DNA of 64,000 nt from positions 124,001 to 188,000 of the forward strand of contig CAJQIB010000008.1 in the NCBI GenBank assembly GCA_905478325.1. The letters run 5' to 3'. Both the position numbers and the translations under genes were made by a program. This DNA is from an uncultured Flavobacteriales bacterium. GTDB lineage: Bacteria; Bacteroidota; Bacteroidia; Flavobacteriales_D; Sanyastnellaceae. Under the pieces are notes generated by a model. The model did not search any database. It had not been told where the DNA came from and worked only from the letters and a program-made list of their open reading frames with translations. How positions within the stretch are numbered: the first letter of the stretch is position 1; each line of letters begins with the position of its first letter. Of the stretch, positions 1 through 8,105 are shown piece after piece.

Positions 1-1096
1 CCATCAAGGTCACTTGGTTGTTGTTGTCCTCAGCCCGTACAACCAGCTGATAGGGTTGTGCACGCACCTCCGCACATTCTGGCGACCAAACAAACTGTCC
101 AATCCCTGCTCCTAAATCACTAAAAACAGCTGGGTTCTCCACCTCCGAAAGCGGACCTCCAATCGCATCTAAATCCAATACATCTCCATCTGGATCCTCC
201 GCATTGAATACCATGGTCAAGAAAGACCCAGCGACAATGCACGTATCCGCCACCGACTCCAGTTCAGGTGGACGATTCTGACACACCTGAACAGAAATCT
301 GCATATCACGAACCACCTCGCCAACCATGATCAATTGTCCATTCACGTCTCGCCATTCTCGAATCCGAATCGCGACGTTGTATTCCCCCGCGATTTGAGG
401 CGTTTCCCAAACCAAATCTCCGTAAACGGGATCGATGCTAAACACGTCTGCTGCAGGGCTCACGGCATCGGGCAAGACGTAATCGGGAATGGGTTCGCTC
501 TCGAAACCTCTGCACGCTATAAGGTCATAACTCAGGATATCTCCATCGGGATCGTGGGCTCCCGGATTGTGAATCCACGGTTGGAAGAGACAGGCGTTTT
601 GTTGGGCGGGGTTTAACAACTGCACCGAGTTGTTGTGTCCCGCTTGCGGATCAATGATCAATAGCGTTCGAATGGAGAAAGGCACATCAACAGACCCTGG
701 AATATTCAGAACGCCGTCATTTCGGTTGGGGTCTTCCACTAAAATCTCATAGATCCCAGGACCTCCATAGGTATGCTGCTCCCGATACTGATTGATTTGA
801 ACATCGTTGTCCAAAAACTGCTCCGACTCACGCTCCAAACTGTCTACGGGAGCTCCATTTTCATCTCCCCAATACAGATACAACCAGGGCCTATCTGCAA
901 TGGCGTTGGTCTTTGTGTAGGTTGTAATCAGGATTTCATACGTCAACCCTTCCACATGGGAATACGTGATTTCACCCGCTCGATTGTGGGTTGCTTGAGC
1001 AGACCATGACACCCCCATTGCGAAGAGCAATAAGGTCCATCGGAGCTGTGACCAGCTCAACGAAGACCATCCGAAGTGAATTCTTGCAAAATGCAT
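1..1096 (-). CDS. Secreted surface protein, gliding-motility type, C-terminus cut by window edge
   Basis: The visible part is the first 365 residues, running off the left edge. The start at 1096 gives a signal peptide (hydrophobic WTLLLFAMGVSW, cleavage after SAQA). The mature N-terminus ATHNRAGEITY is a signature of large Bacteroidota cell-surface proteins that usually end in a gliding-motility or type IX sorting domain. Further on are cadherin/PKD-like repeats with DPDGD calcium-type motifs (HDPDGDIL, EDPDGDVL) at about residues 185-190 and 300-305. The expected role is an exported adhesin or matrix protein. The C-terminal sorting domain lies outside the window, so type IX secretion is inference. 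An AGGAG stretch four bases before the ATG is one of the few Shine-Dalgarno-like sites here. Confidence 0.8.
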   Translation of the reverse strand, partial: MHFARIHFGWSSLSWSQLRWTLLLFAMGVSWSAQATHNRAGEITYSHVEGLTYEILITTYTKTNAIADRPWLYLYWGDENGAPVDSLERESEQFLDNDVQINQYREQHTYGGPGIYEILVEDPNRNDGVLNIPGSVDVPFSIRTLLIIDPQAGHNNSVQLLNPAQQNACLFQPWIHNPGAHDPDGDILSYDLIACRGFESEPIPDYVLPDAVSPAADVFSIDPVYGDLVWETPQIAGEYNVAIRIREWRDVNGQLIMVGEVVRDMQISVQVCQNRPPELESVADTCIVAGSFLTMVFNAEDPDGDVLDLDAIGGPLSEVENPAVFSDLGAGIGQFVWSPECAEVRAQPYQLVVRAEDNNNQVTLM

Positions 1097-1104
1097 CCGC
1101 TCCT

Positions 1105-1112
1105 GCAAGTTA
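1105..1112 (-). promoter_or_regulatory. Possible -7 box (TAACTTGC) of the surface-protein gene
   Basis: TAACTTGC resembles TAnnTTTG and lies 8 bases before the ATG at 1096. Two mismatches make it weak. It would face the pdxA promoter at 1132, giving a divergent promoter pair. Confidence 0.3.
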
Positions 1113-1131
1113 GGACATGCAAAGCATCCGT

Positions 1132-1139
1132 TACCTTTG
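1132..1139 (+). promoter_or_regulatory. pdxA -7 promoter box TACCTTTG
   Basis: Perfect match to the Bacteroidota -7 consensus TAnnTTTG, ending 9 bases before the ATG at 1149, so the mRNA leader would be only a few bases. Confidence 0.7.
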
Positions 1140-1148
1140 CTCCTGCAA

Positions 1149-2231
1149 ATGGTATCTAAAAAAAACCCAACGCTCGTCGGATTTAGCGCCGGCGATCCCA
1201 ATGGCATCGGAATTGAAGCCATCGTTCGTACGTTTCAAGACGAACGGATGTTCCAAGAGGCGACTCCTGTTTTATATGCAACCAAGAATTTGGTTGAAGC
1301 CGCTCTTGAAATAACCGGACTCGAAAGAACCCTACCATGGGCGATGGTCGAAAACGCTGAAGCCGCGAAAAAAGACCAGCTCAATGTGGTCTCAATCCAA
1401 CCTGATCCCTGGACTTTGGATTGGGGGAATGTGACTGCGGAGGCCGGTGGATTCGCCATGGCGTCATTGGATCATGTCGTCCAGGATTTGGCCGCAACGA
1501 AGGTGGAAGTCTTGGTCACAGCACCCATCCACAAAGAAGCGATGCGCAAGAGCGCATTTCAGTTTCCTGGTCACACGGAATATTTAGCCAACATCGCTAA
1601 CGTAGACGAAGTCCTCATGCTCCTAGTCGCTGGCGATTTACGTGTAGGTATATGCACAGGACACATCGCACTGAAGGATGTCTCCTCAGCATTGAAAAGT
1701 GATTTGATCGTCAAAAAAGCGAATCTGATGCACGACGCATTGCTGAAGGATTTTGGCATTCCGAATCCACGTATTGCGATCCTTGGCCTAAATCCACACG
1801 CCAGTGACAATGGTTTGATGGGAGACGAGGAGAATCAGATTATCGCACCCGCCGTTCGTGAATTGAGTGATTCCGGGAAGATTGTGATGGGTCCATATGC
1901 CGCAGATGGGTTTTTCGGCTCCGGTGCACACCGTAAATTCGACGGTGTCCTCGCCATGTATCACGACCAAGGACTCGCCCCTTTCAAAGCCATGAGTTTT
2001 GGACAAGGCGTCAATTACACTGCAGGGCTGCCCGTAGTGAGAACGAGCCCTGATCACGGCACCGGCTTTGACATTGCGGGAAAAGGAACGGCCTCGGGCG
2101 ATTCGATGCGAGCCGCTATTTTTCTAGCGCGCGATATCCGGAGCAACCGTCAAGACTTCCGCACATATGGAGCCGACCCGCTTCTCATTCAGCCTAAAAA
2201 CCGGCGGGATGAAGACCGTGATCGCCGGTAA
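1149..2231 (+). CDS. pdxA: 4-hydroxythreonine-4-phosphate dehydrogenase
   Basis: Makes the amino-ketone precursor condensed by PdxJ in the DXP-dependent pyridoxal phosphate pathway; cytosolic, NAD and divalent-metal dependent. The 360-residue length is normal for a PdxA. It opens with the family sequence SAGDPNGIGIEA and shows TAPIHKEA, GHTEYL, LNPHASDNGLMG, MYHDQGLAPFK and SPDHGTGFDIAG, which carry the metal-binding histidines. The start at 1149 (MVSKKNPT) is preferred over an in-frame upstream codon because it follows the -7 box directly. It heads the pdxA-DUF177-rpmF-fabH stretch common in Bacteroidota, though DUF177 has its own promoter. Confidence 0.95.
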   Translation: MVSKKNPTLVGFSAGDPNGIGIEAIVRTFQDERMFQEATPVLYATKNLVEAALEITGLERTLPWAMVENAEAAKKDQLNVVSIQPDPWTLDWGNVTAEAGGFAMASLDHVVQDLAATKVEVLVTAPIHKEAMRKSAFQFPGHTEYLANIANVDEVLMLLVAGDLRVGICTGHIALKDVSSALKSDLIVKKANLMHDALLKDFGIPNPRIAILGLNPHASDNGLMGDEENQIIAPAVRELSDSGKIVMGPYAADGFFGSGAHRKFDGVLAMYHDQGLAPFKAMSFGQGVNYTAGLPVVRTSPDHGTGFDIAGKGTASGDSMRAAIFLARDIRSNRQDFRTYGADPLLIQPKNRRDEDRDRR

Positions 2232-2298
2232 GCCCCTCGATTCAACTCACGTCCGAAGGGATTGCCCTCAAGAATTTGCTGAATCGACTTGTTCAACG

Positions 2299-2306
2299 TA
2301 CCTTTG
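2299..2306 (+). promoter_or_regulatory. DUF177/rpmF -7 promoter box TACCTTTG
   Basis: Perfect -7 box 23 bases before the GTG at 2330. It lies inside the longest open frame, which argues against the upstream TTG start at 2276. Confidence 0.6.
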
Positions 2307-2329
2307 CACTCCCCAAAATCTGGAGTCCC

Positions 2330-2854
2330 GTGGACCACTTGGCACCTTTTCGAATACCCTTCGTGGGATTGAAGCCTGGAAAACACGAATTTCAGATGGA
2401 GGTGGATGCCTCGTTCTTTGATTCTTTTCCTTTTTCAGAAATCTCCAAAGCACAGGGGATGGTGAATGTTATACTGGACAAATTGGGCAATGGATTGGAT
2501 TGCCACGTGAATTTCCAGGGACTTTGCCAGCTCCCATGCGACCGCTGTCTTTCGGACCTTGAGCTGCCCTTGACCTTTCAAGAGCGCTTAATCGTACAAC
2601 TCGGAGGACAAACCGACTTGGAGAATGACATTTGGACCTTAGGACCGGAATTGCATGAGTTAAACCTTGCGCAACCGGTTTTCGAATGGATTCATTTGTG
2701 CTTGCCATTCAGACGGGTTCACCCCGATTTGGAAGCATGCGATCCCACAATGGTTGATCATTTAGCTCAATCTAGTAGGAAGGACGAAAAAGGAACTGAT
2801 GATGGAAACGATGCAATTGATCCTCGTTGGAACGCATTGAAAGACTTGAAATAA
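2330..2854 (+). CDS. DUF177 (YceD-like) protein, linked to 23S rRNA/L32
   Basis: A 174-residue protein of the DUF177 family, usually encoded just upstream of rpmF and implicated in 23S rRNA processing or accumulation. Visible features are FRIPFVGLKPGKHEFQMEV near the N-terminus and the paired-cysteine segment CQLPCDRCLSDLELP in the middle, followed by an acidic C-terminal tail. GTG at 2330 is chosen because it follows a perfect -7 box and places the conserved IPFVGL motif about ten residues in, as in relatives; an in-frame TTG at 2276 would overlap that promoter. The stop is 9 bases before rpmF, so the two are co-transcribed. Confidence 0.85.
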   Translation: MDHLAPFRIPFVGLKPGKHEFQMEVDASFFDSFPFSEISKAQGMVNVILDKLGNGLDCHVNFQGLCQLPCDRCLSDLELPLTFQERLIVQLGGQTDLENDIWTLGPELHELNLAQPVFEWIHLCLPFRRVHPDLEACDPTMVDHLAQSSRKDEKGTDDGNDAIDPRWNALKDLK

Positions 2855-2863
2855 CCATTTCTC

Positions 2864-3052
2864 ATGGCACATCCTAAAAGACGTCAAAGTAAGTCACGGA
2901 CTCGAAAGCGACGTACGCACGATTCATTGACCGCACCCACTGTGGCTACATGTCCTACTACTGGACAGCCTCACTTGTTTCATCGTGCCCACTGGCATGA
3001 AGGCAAATTGTATTACAAAGGAAAAATTGTAATGGAGAAGGCCGAGGCCTGA
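2864..3052 (+). CDS. rpmF: 50S ribosomal protein L32
   Basis: A 62-residue basic protein beginning [20 protein letters not shown], the hallmark of L32, with the later His-rich [21 protein letters not shown] segment. One Cys remains of the zinc ribbon (ATCPTTG), consistent with a zinc-independent form. It follows DUF177 by 9 bases and is followed by a strong terminator at 3097. Confidence 0.96.
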   Translation: MAHPKRRQSKSRTRKRRTHDSLTAPTVATCPTTGQPHLFHRAHWHEGKLYYKGKIVMEKAEA

Positions 3053-3092
3053 TTTCACTACATATTGAATTTGACGGCGCATTGTGCGTCTG

Positions 3093-3120
3093 AAAAGGGA
3101 AGCCCAGGCTTCCCTTTTTT
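3093..3120 (+). terminator. Rho-independent terminator after rpmF
   Basis: Perfect 8-bp stem GGGAAGCC/GGCTTCCC (3097-3104 with 3107-3114) with a two-base loop CA, followed by six T. It ends the DUF177-rpmF transcript and separates it from the fabH promoter. Confidence 0.9.
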
Positions 3121-3196
3121 CTTAAAAAGACATTCCTTCCACAGTAATCCGCCGCGATATGGGAAAACTTGTTGTTTCTGACATCAAGTCACATTC

Positions 3197-3204
3197 TATC
3201 TTTA
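3197..3204 (+). promoter_or_regulatory. fabH -7 promoter box TATCTTTA
   Basis: One mismatch from TAnnTTTG, 30 bases before the ATG at 3235, immediately downstream of the rpmF terminator. Confidence 0.5.
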
Positions 3205-3234
3205 CGCGCTATTTCCATTACGAAACTGATCAAC

Positions 3235-4230
3235 ATGCTTGCTGCCATAACTGCCGTTGCTGGGTATTTGCCTGAGGACAAACTGACCAATGCGGATTTG
3301 GAAACCATGGTCGATACCAACGACGAATGGATTCGTTCCCGCACGGGCATTGAAGAGCGACGAATTCTTAAGGACCCCAAACTAGCCACTTCGGATATGG
3401 GGGCAGAAGCCGTAAAGGAACTTCTCAAAAAACGCGGAATCGACGCAACTGAAATCGACTTGATTATCGTTGCGACCGTCACTGCTGACATGCATTTTCC
3501 GGCTACGGCAAACCTCATAGCAGATAAGGTTGGAGCGGTCAACTCTTGGGGGTACGATTTAAGCGCTGCGTGTTCGGGATTCATCTTTGCGCTAACCACG
3601 GGAGCGCAATTTGTGGAAGCCGGACGGTACAAAAAAGTAGTCGTCGTTGGCGCTGATAAAATGAGTGCAATCGTCGACTATACTGACCGTACTACGTGCA
3701 TTCTTTTCGGTGACGGTGCCGGAGCAGTGCTCCTAGAGCCCTCAGAGACGCATGGGGTCATCGACCACAAGCTGCATGTAGACGGAGCCGGAGCTCAGAT
3801 GTTACGCCAACGAGCGGGCGGTTCTCTTCACCCCCCTACACACGCTACAGTGGACGCGAAGGACCATGTGATTTATCAAGATGGTCAGCCCGTCTTCAAG
3901 GCTGCCGTGAAAGGAATGGCTGACGTCAGCTACGACATCATGCAACGCAACAACCTCGCCGCTGACGACGTCGCATGGCTTGTTCCGCACCAAGCCAATT
4001 TGCGCATAATCGATGCCACACAACGCCGCATGGGACTGCCCCCCGAAAAGGTGACCATCAACATACAGAAATACGGCAACACAACGGCCGCTACCATCCC
4101 GCTCTGTATTCGAGACTGGGAAAGTAAATTCAAGAAAGGTGACAACATCATTCTTGCTGCCTTCGGCGGCGGATTTACCTGGGGTGCCGTGTATTTAAGA
4201 TGGGCGTATGACACGCCCAACAAGGATTGA
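3235..4230 (+). CDS. fabH: 3-oxoacyl-ACP synthase III (FabH)
   Basis: Starts fatty-acid synthesis by condensing an acyl-CoA primer with malonyl-ACP. The 331-residue protein has the thiolase-fold catalytic triad: Cys113 in DLSAACSGF, His in VPHQANLR and Asn in YGNTTAAT; the C-terminal GGGFTWGAVYLRW is also typical. The ATG at 3235 (MLAAITAVAGYLPE) matches family N-termini; the in-frame upstream codon at 3169 would swallow the promoter. The next genes encode the biotin carrier and carboxylase that feed malonyl-CoA to it. Confidence 0.95.
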   Translation: MLAAITAVAGYLPEDKLTNADLETMVDTNDEWIRSRTGIEERRILKDPKLATSDMGAEAVKELLKKRGIDATEIDLIIVATVTADMHFPATANLIADKVGAVNSWGYDLSAACSGFIFALTTGAQFVEAGRYKKVVVVGADKMSAIVDYTDRTTCILFGDGAGAVLLEPSETHGVIDHKLHVDGAGAQMLRQRAGGSLHPPTHATVDAKDHVIYQDGQPVFKAAVKGMADVSYDIMQRNNLAADDVAWLVPHQANLRIIDATQRRMGLPPEKVTINIQKYGNTTAATIPLCIRDWESKFKKGDNIILAAFGGGFTWGAVYLRWAYDTPNKD

Positions 4231-4267
4231 CGCAATCAACTGTTGCACTTTCCCAACTTTTCCTACC

Positions 4268-4275
4268 TAAATTCG
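4268..4275 (+). promoter_or_regulatory. Possible accBC -7 box TAAATTCG
   Basis: TAnnTTCG, one mismatch, 19 bases before the accB ATG in the 64-base fabH-accB gap. It would allow accBC to be transcribed apart from fabH. Confidence 0.45.
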
Positions 4276-4294
4276 TCTCTTAAATCGTCTGAAA

Positions 4295-4789
4295 ATGACC
4301 ATTAACGAAATTCAAGATCTCATCAAGTTCATCGCTAAGGCGGGTGTAACTGAAGTCGAAATCGAGAAGCAGGACTTCAAAATCACGATCAAATCTCCAT
4401 TGCCAAAGCGCAAAGGAGAGGCTGCGCAAGCAGAGGCTCTGATGCAAGTTCCCCTTTCCATGGCGCCTGTAATGCAAGCGCCTCAACCTGTTGCTACTGC
4501 GGCCGCACCTGTTGCAGAACAGAGTGCTGAAGAAAAGCAACTGGAAAACTACATCACCGTCAAATCTCCAATGATTGGTACGTTCTACCGTCGATCTGCA
4601 CCTGATAAGGATGCCTTTGTCGAGGTTGGACAATCGATCAAAGTGGGTGATGTCCTTTGCGTCATTGAAGCGATGAAGCTCTTCAACGAAATCGAATCCG
4701 AAATGACCGGTAAAATTGTCAAGATTCTGGTCGATGACAACTCACCTGTAGAATACGATCAACCATTGTTTTTGGTCGATCCTGCTTGA
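4295..4789 (+). CDS. accB: Biotin carboxyl carrier protein of acetyl-CoA carboxylase
   Basis: A 164-residue BCCP. The N-terminal part is followed by an Ala/Pro/Gln-rich linker (about residues 45-75) and a C-terminal biotinyl domain with the biotinylation motif EAMKLFNE, where the Lys receives biotin. It carries the carboxyl group between AccC and the AccA/AccD transferase. The stop is 11 bases before accC. Confidence 0.96.
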   Translation: MTINEIQDLIKFIAKAGVTEVEIEKQDFKITIKSPLPKRKGEAAQAEALMQVPLSMAPVMQAPQPVATAAAPVAEQSAEEKQLENYITVKSPMIGTFYRRSAPDKDAFVEVGQSIKVGDVLCVIEAMKLFNEIESEMTGKIVKILVDDNSPVEYDQPLFLVDPA

Positions 4790-4800
4790 TCTCGAGCGCC

Positions 4801-6135
4801 ATGTTCAAGAAAATACTGATTGCCAATCGCGGGGAAATTGCACTCCGCGTGATTCGGACTTGTAAGGAAATGGGCATTAAAACAGTCGCTGTTTACTCGA
4901 CTGCTGATGCCGACAGCCTGCACGTTCGGTTTGCTGATGAAGCTGTTTGCATCGGACCTCCCAAGAGCTCCGAGTCCTATTTGGACATCCCTAGAATCAT
5001 CGCCGCTGCGGAAATAACCAATGCGGATGCGATCCATCCGGGTTATGGATTCCTTTCTGAGAATGCCAATTTCTCACGGATTTGCGCCGAAAACAACATC
5101 AAATTCATCGGTGCAAGCCCTGAAATGATTGAGGCCATGGGTGATAAGGCTTCGGCCAAAGAGACCATGAAAAAAGCCGGAGTACCGACAATTCCTGGGA
5201 ACATCGGGATTCTGGAAAGCTTAGATGACGCCAAGTCATGTGCTATCGAAATCGGCTATCCTGTGATGCTCAAAGCCACGGCCGGTGGCGGTGGAAAAGG
5301 GATGCAGGTTTGTCATGATGAGCCCGGCTTAGAGGAAGGGTGGGAATCCACTCGACGAGAAGCGGGAGCTGCTTTTGGCAACGATGGCATGTACATGGAG
5401 AAGTTCGTGGAGGAACCACGCCACATTGAGATACAGATTGCCTCGGACCAACGAGGGAAGGCGTGTCATCTCTCAGAGCGCGATTGCTCTATACAACGCC
5501 GTCACCAGAAACTCGTGGAGGAAACTCCGTCGCCTTTCATGACTGACGAACTGCGTGAGAAAATGGGAACCGCTGCAATCAAAGCGGCCGAGGCTGTGAA
5601 GTATGAGGGTGTTGGAACGGTGGAGTTCTTAGTGGATGCCCATCGGGATTTCTATTTTATGGAAATGAACACCCGGATTCAAGTAGAGCACACGATTACA
5701 GAAGAAGTCGTGAGCTACGACTTGATCAAAGAACAGATCAAGTTGGCTGCTGGTGAAAACATCAGCGGAAAGAATCACTACCCCAAAATGCACGCCATCC
5801 AGTGTCGGATCAACGCAGAGGATCCGGATAAAAACTTCGCTCCTTGCCCCGGCACAATCAACGTGTATCATGCTCCTGGAGGGCATGGTGTCCGTCTCGA
5901 TACACATGTTTATGCGGGGTATCAGATTCCTCCATATTACGACAGCATGATCTCTAAATTGATTGTGGTCGCTCAAACACGCGATGAAGCCATCAAGAAA
6001 ATGCAGCGCGCATTGGATGAGTACATCATTGAGGGTGTGAAAACGACCATTCCATTCCACCAGAGATTGATGCGTCACCCGCGATTTAAGAGCGGAGACT
6101 TTACCACCAAGTTTATGGAGGAAGAAACGGTCTAA
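4801..6135 (+). CDS. accC: Acetyl-CoA carboxylase, biotin carboxylase subunit
   Basis: ATP-dependent carboxylation of biotin on AccB. The 444-residue protein begins [20 protein letters not shown], then shows the ATP-grasp glycine loop GGGGKGMQ, the [13 protein letters not shown] segment and the catalytic [15 protein letters not shown]. The start at 4801 is preferred over the TTG at 4786, which overlaps the accB stop. The gene ends before a bidirectional terminator shared with rfaE2. Confidence 0.96.
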   Translation: MFKKILIANRGEIALRVIRTCKEMGIKTVAVYSTADADSLHVRFADEAVCIGPPKSSESYLDIPRIIAAAEITNADAIHPGYGFLSENANFSRICAENNIKFIGASPEMIEAMGDKASAKETMKKAGVPTIPGNIGILESLDDAKSCAIEIGYPVMLKATAGGGGKGMQVCHDEPGLEEGWESTRREAGAAFGNDGMYMEKFVEEPRHIEIQIASDQRGKACHLSERDCSIQRRHQKLVEETPSPFMTDELREKMGTAAIKAAEAVKYEGVGTVEFLVDAHRDFYFMEMNTRIQVEHTITEEVVSYDLIKEQIKLAAGENISGKNHYPKMHAIQCRINAEDPDKNFAPCPGTINVYHAPGGHGVRLDTHVYAGYQIPPYYDSMISKLIVVAQTRDEAIKKMQRALDEYIIEGVKTTIPFHQRLMRHPRFKSGDFTTKFMEEETV

Positions 6136-6165
6136 CGTTCTTTAAAGGAAGCGATCAAACAAAAG

Positions 6166-6200
6166 AAAAAGCCGGTACTACGATGTAGTCCGGCTTTTTT
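6166..6200. terminator. Bidirectional terminator between accC and rfaE2
   Basis: Stem GCCGG-T-ACTAC / GTAGT-CCGGC (6171-6181 with 6185-6194, loop GAT, one bulged T), flanked by an A-run on the left and six T on the right. It can stop accC on the plus strand and the panD-UPF0104-rfaE2 operon on the minus strand. The rfaE2 stop codon lies inside the stem. Confidence 0.85.
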
Positions 6201-6687
6201 CTATGATGCTTGTTGTGGAGTGCCCTTGGACAAACGGCAATACAGCGACGCGGCCTCCTGCAGCCACGACTTCGTGGGAGCCGACGATATACGCTTTATC
6301 GCTCGCGTCTTTGCACTGCGGATCGTAATCCCCCCCCTTGACCAACACATCGGGTGTGATGGCTGCAATCAACTCCAACGGCGTATCCTCATCAAAAACA
6401 AGGACCATGTCCACAGCACGCAGTCCTTGAAGAACGCGCTTGCGATCCGCTTCTGCATGAATCGGACGGTTGGGGGCTTTGTTCAGACGACGAACACTCT
6501 CATCCCCGTTCAACCCCAGCACCAACCGACGGCCCAAATTCTTCGCTGCCTCTAAATACGTCACGTGACCCACATGAAGAATGTCAAAAACACCGTTGGT
6601 AAACACAATGGTGTCTCCCGCTTCACGCCACGCATGGATTATCTGAAGATCCGCTTGCAACGTCTTGTGAGGAAATGATTCACTCAT
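6178..6687 (-). CDS. rfaE2: D-glycero-beta-D-manno-heptose 1-phosphate adenylyltransferase
   Basis: Makes ADP-heptose from heptose 1-phosphate for the LPS inner core. The 169-residue protein is the stand-alone nucleotidyltransferase domain of HldE: FTNGVFDILHVGHVTYL contains the HxGH-type ATP motif, followed by LVKGGDY and the C-terminal GHSTTSIIEK. The sugar kinase half is absent, so a separate hldA/rfaE1 is expected elsewhere; gmhA of the same pathway is at 58876. Its ATG overlaps the preceding stop by four bases (ATGA), so it is coupled to the flippase-like gene. Confidence 0.92.
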   Translation of the reverse strand: MSESFPHKTLQADLQIIHAWREAGDTIVFTNGVFDILHVGHVTYLEAAKNLGRRLVLGLNGDESVRRLNKAPNRPIHAEADRKRVLQGLRAVDMVLVFDEDTPLELIAAITPDVLVKGGDYDPQCKDASDKAYIVGSHEVVAAGGRVAVLPFVQGHSTTSIIEKSRTTS

Positions 6688-7685
6688 GATGTGGGCGTCT
6701 TCGTAATTGAATCCGTCAATCGGTCCTTCTTAATGCGGTACCACATCAAGGCCAAGTAAGCTACCCCTCCGGTAAAGACAATCATGAGGGTTTGCGTCAG
6801 CCAAATCACATTCGCTACGGCCAATCCCAACTCCTCATTGTAGCCAAGCGCGACAAACCCAAGCATGACTGCTCCGTGGTACGCTCCAATACCACCGGGT
6901 GCTGGCATGATCATACCAAACCCTCCCGCTACCATTATAAATATAGCTTGCAACACCGTGATTTCGGCAACGGCATCGATGCTCTTGAAAATGACCCAAG
7001 CCATGCCGAAATACATGAACCAAATGAAAAATGAATGCGCTAAAAACGCCCCTTTTCTTTGCATATTTTTGATACTCAACAACCCTTCGACGACACCTTT
7101 AAAAAACAACTTTGCCTTTTGAATGAGAGACCACTTTTCGATTACTTCCCGCCATTTATATAAAACACCCACGGCAACCACTGCCGCAACACCGAATGGC
7201 CAAGCCCCGGAAAGGGCCGGCAATTCTGCACTTTCCAACAACCCAGCAAAGGCATGGAGATTGCCAATTACAGCGATTCCCGTCAGCAGAATTAAAAAGA
7301 TTAGGTCAATAACCCGTTCACTGATGACGGTTCCGAAAAGTTGGTCGACAGGAATATCATCGGTCTGATTGAGAGCGGCGCACCGTGCCAGTTCACCGCT
7401 TCGCGGAACGAATGTGTTGGCAAAATAAGCAAATGTTACAGAGTGAATGCTATGGTAGACATTGGCACGATGCCCAAGAGGTTCCAGCAACATTCCCCAG
7501 CGAAGTCCGCGACTCACAATGGCCAAATAACCCATCACGAACGAAATGCCAATGCCACTCCAAGAGGCAGAGCGCATGGCTTCCCACAACGCTTCCTTGT
7601 CATCAACAAGTGAAAAAGCCAATGAAAAAAGTAACACACCAACGCCTAAGAACACGGTGTATTTCAAAAGGTTTTTCCAATTCAT
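6684..7685 (-). CDS. UPF0104 / lysylphosphatidylglycerol-synthase-type membrane protein
   Basis: A 333-residue integral membrane protein with about eight hydrophobic segments, matching the flippase-like membrane domain found in MprF and in UPF0104 proteins. Recognisable elements are [25 protein letters not shown] with its conserved Pro-Arg-Gly-Glu turn, and the glycine/proline-rich [19 protein letters not shown] loop. The MprF synthetase domain is missing. Substrate unknown; neighbours suggest an envelope role. It overlaps panD (upstream) and rfaE2 (downstream) by four bases each. A second family member is at 11343. Confidence 0.85.
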   Translation of the reverse strand: MNWKNLLKYTVFLGVGVLLFSLAFSLVDDKEALWEAMRSASWSGIGISFVMGYLAIVSRGLRWGMLLEPLGHRANVYHSIHSVTFAYFANTFVPRSGELARCAALNQTDDIPVDQLFGTVISERVIDLIFLILLTGIAVIGNLHAFAGLLESAELPALSGAWPFGVAAVVAVGVLYKWREVIEKWSLIQKAKLFFKGVVEGLLSIKNMQRKGAFLAHSFFIWFMYFGMAWVIFKSIDAVAEITVLQAIFIMVAGGFGMIMPAPGGIGAYHGAVMLGFVALGYNEELGLAVANVIWLTQTLMIVFTGGVAYLALMWYRIKKDRLTDSITKTPTS

Positions 7686-8035
7686 GCCTTGAGTCGATTG
7701 GTCGTTGTGTCAGGAAAAACCAAAACTGGCTGGTGTGTCTTTGCCTCTTCCGGAGTCATGAGTGCGTATGCAATAATGATGATCACATCCCCTTCTTGCA
7801 CGCGTCGAGCGGCTGGACCATTCAGACATACTTGACCTGAGTTTCGTTCTCCCGTTATAATATAGGTTTCGAAGCGCTCTCCGTTGTTTACATTGACGAT
7901 TTGCACTTTTTCACCATCGAACAATCCTCCTGCTTCAATCAATTCCGGATCCAAAGTGATGGAACCGATGTAATTCAGGTCGGCCTGTGTCACCGTCAGA
8001 CGGTGTAGCTTGGCTCGTAGCATGGTGATCATCAT
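7682..8035 (-). CDS. panD: Aspartate 1-decarboxylase
   Basis: Converts L-aspartate to beta-alanine for pantothenate and CoA. The 117-residue proenzyme is self-cleaved between Gly24 and Ser25 ([10 protein letters not shown]), which become the beta chain end and the pyruvoyl group of the alpha chain; both residue numbers equal those of the E. coli enzyme, confirming the start at 8035. [11 protein letters not shown] and the NGPAAR motif are also typical. First gene of an operon with the flippase-like protein and rfaE2. Confidence 0.96.
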   Translation of the reverse strand: MMITMLRAKLHRLTVTQADLNYIGSITLDPELIEAGGLFDGEKVQIVNVNNGERFETYIITGERNSGQVCLNGPAARRVQEGDVIIIIAYALMTPEEAKTHQPVLVFPDTTTNRLKA

Positions 8036-8039
8036 GGCG

Positions 8040-8047
8040 CAAAAGTA
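8040..8047 (-). promoter_or_regulatory. panD -7 promoter box TACTTTTG
   Basis: Perfect TAnnTTTG match ending exactly 4 bases before the panD ATG; predicts a leaderless mRNA. The panD start is independently fixed by its processing site. Confidence 0.75.
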
Positions 8048-8105
8048 AGAATTTCGTTTGCATCATCTGGCTTCTCCCGAGATGGATGTGTCACGAATCG
8101 AATTC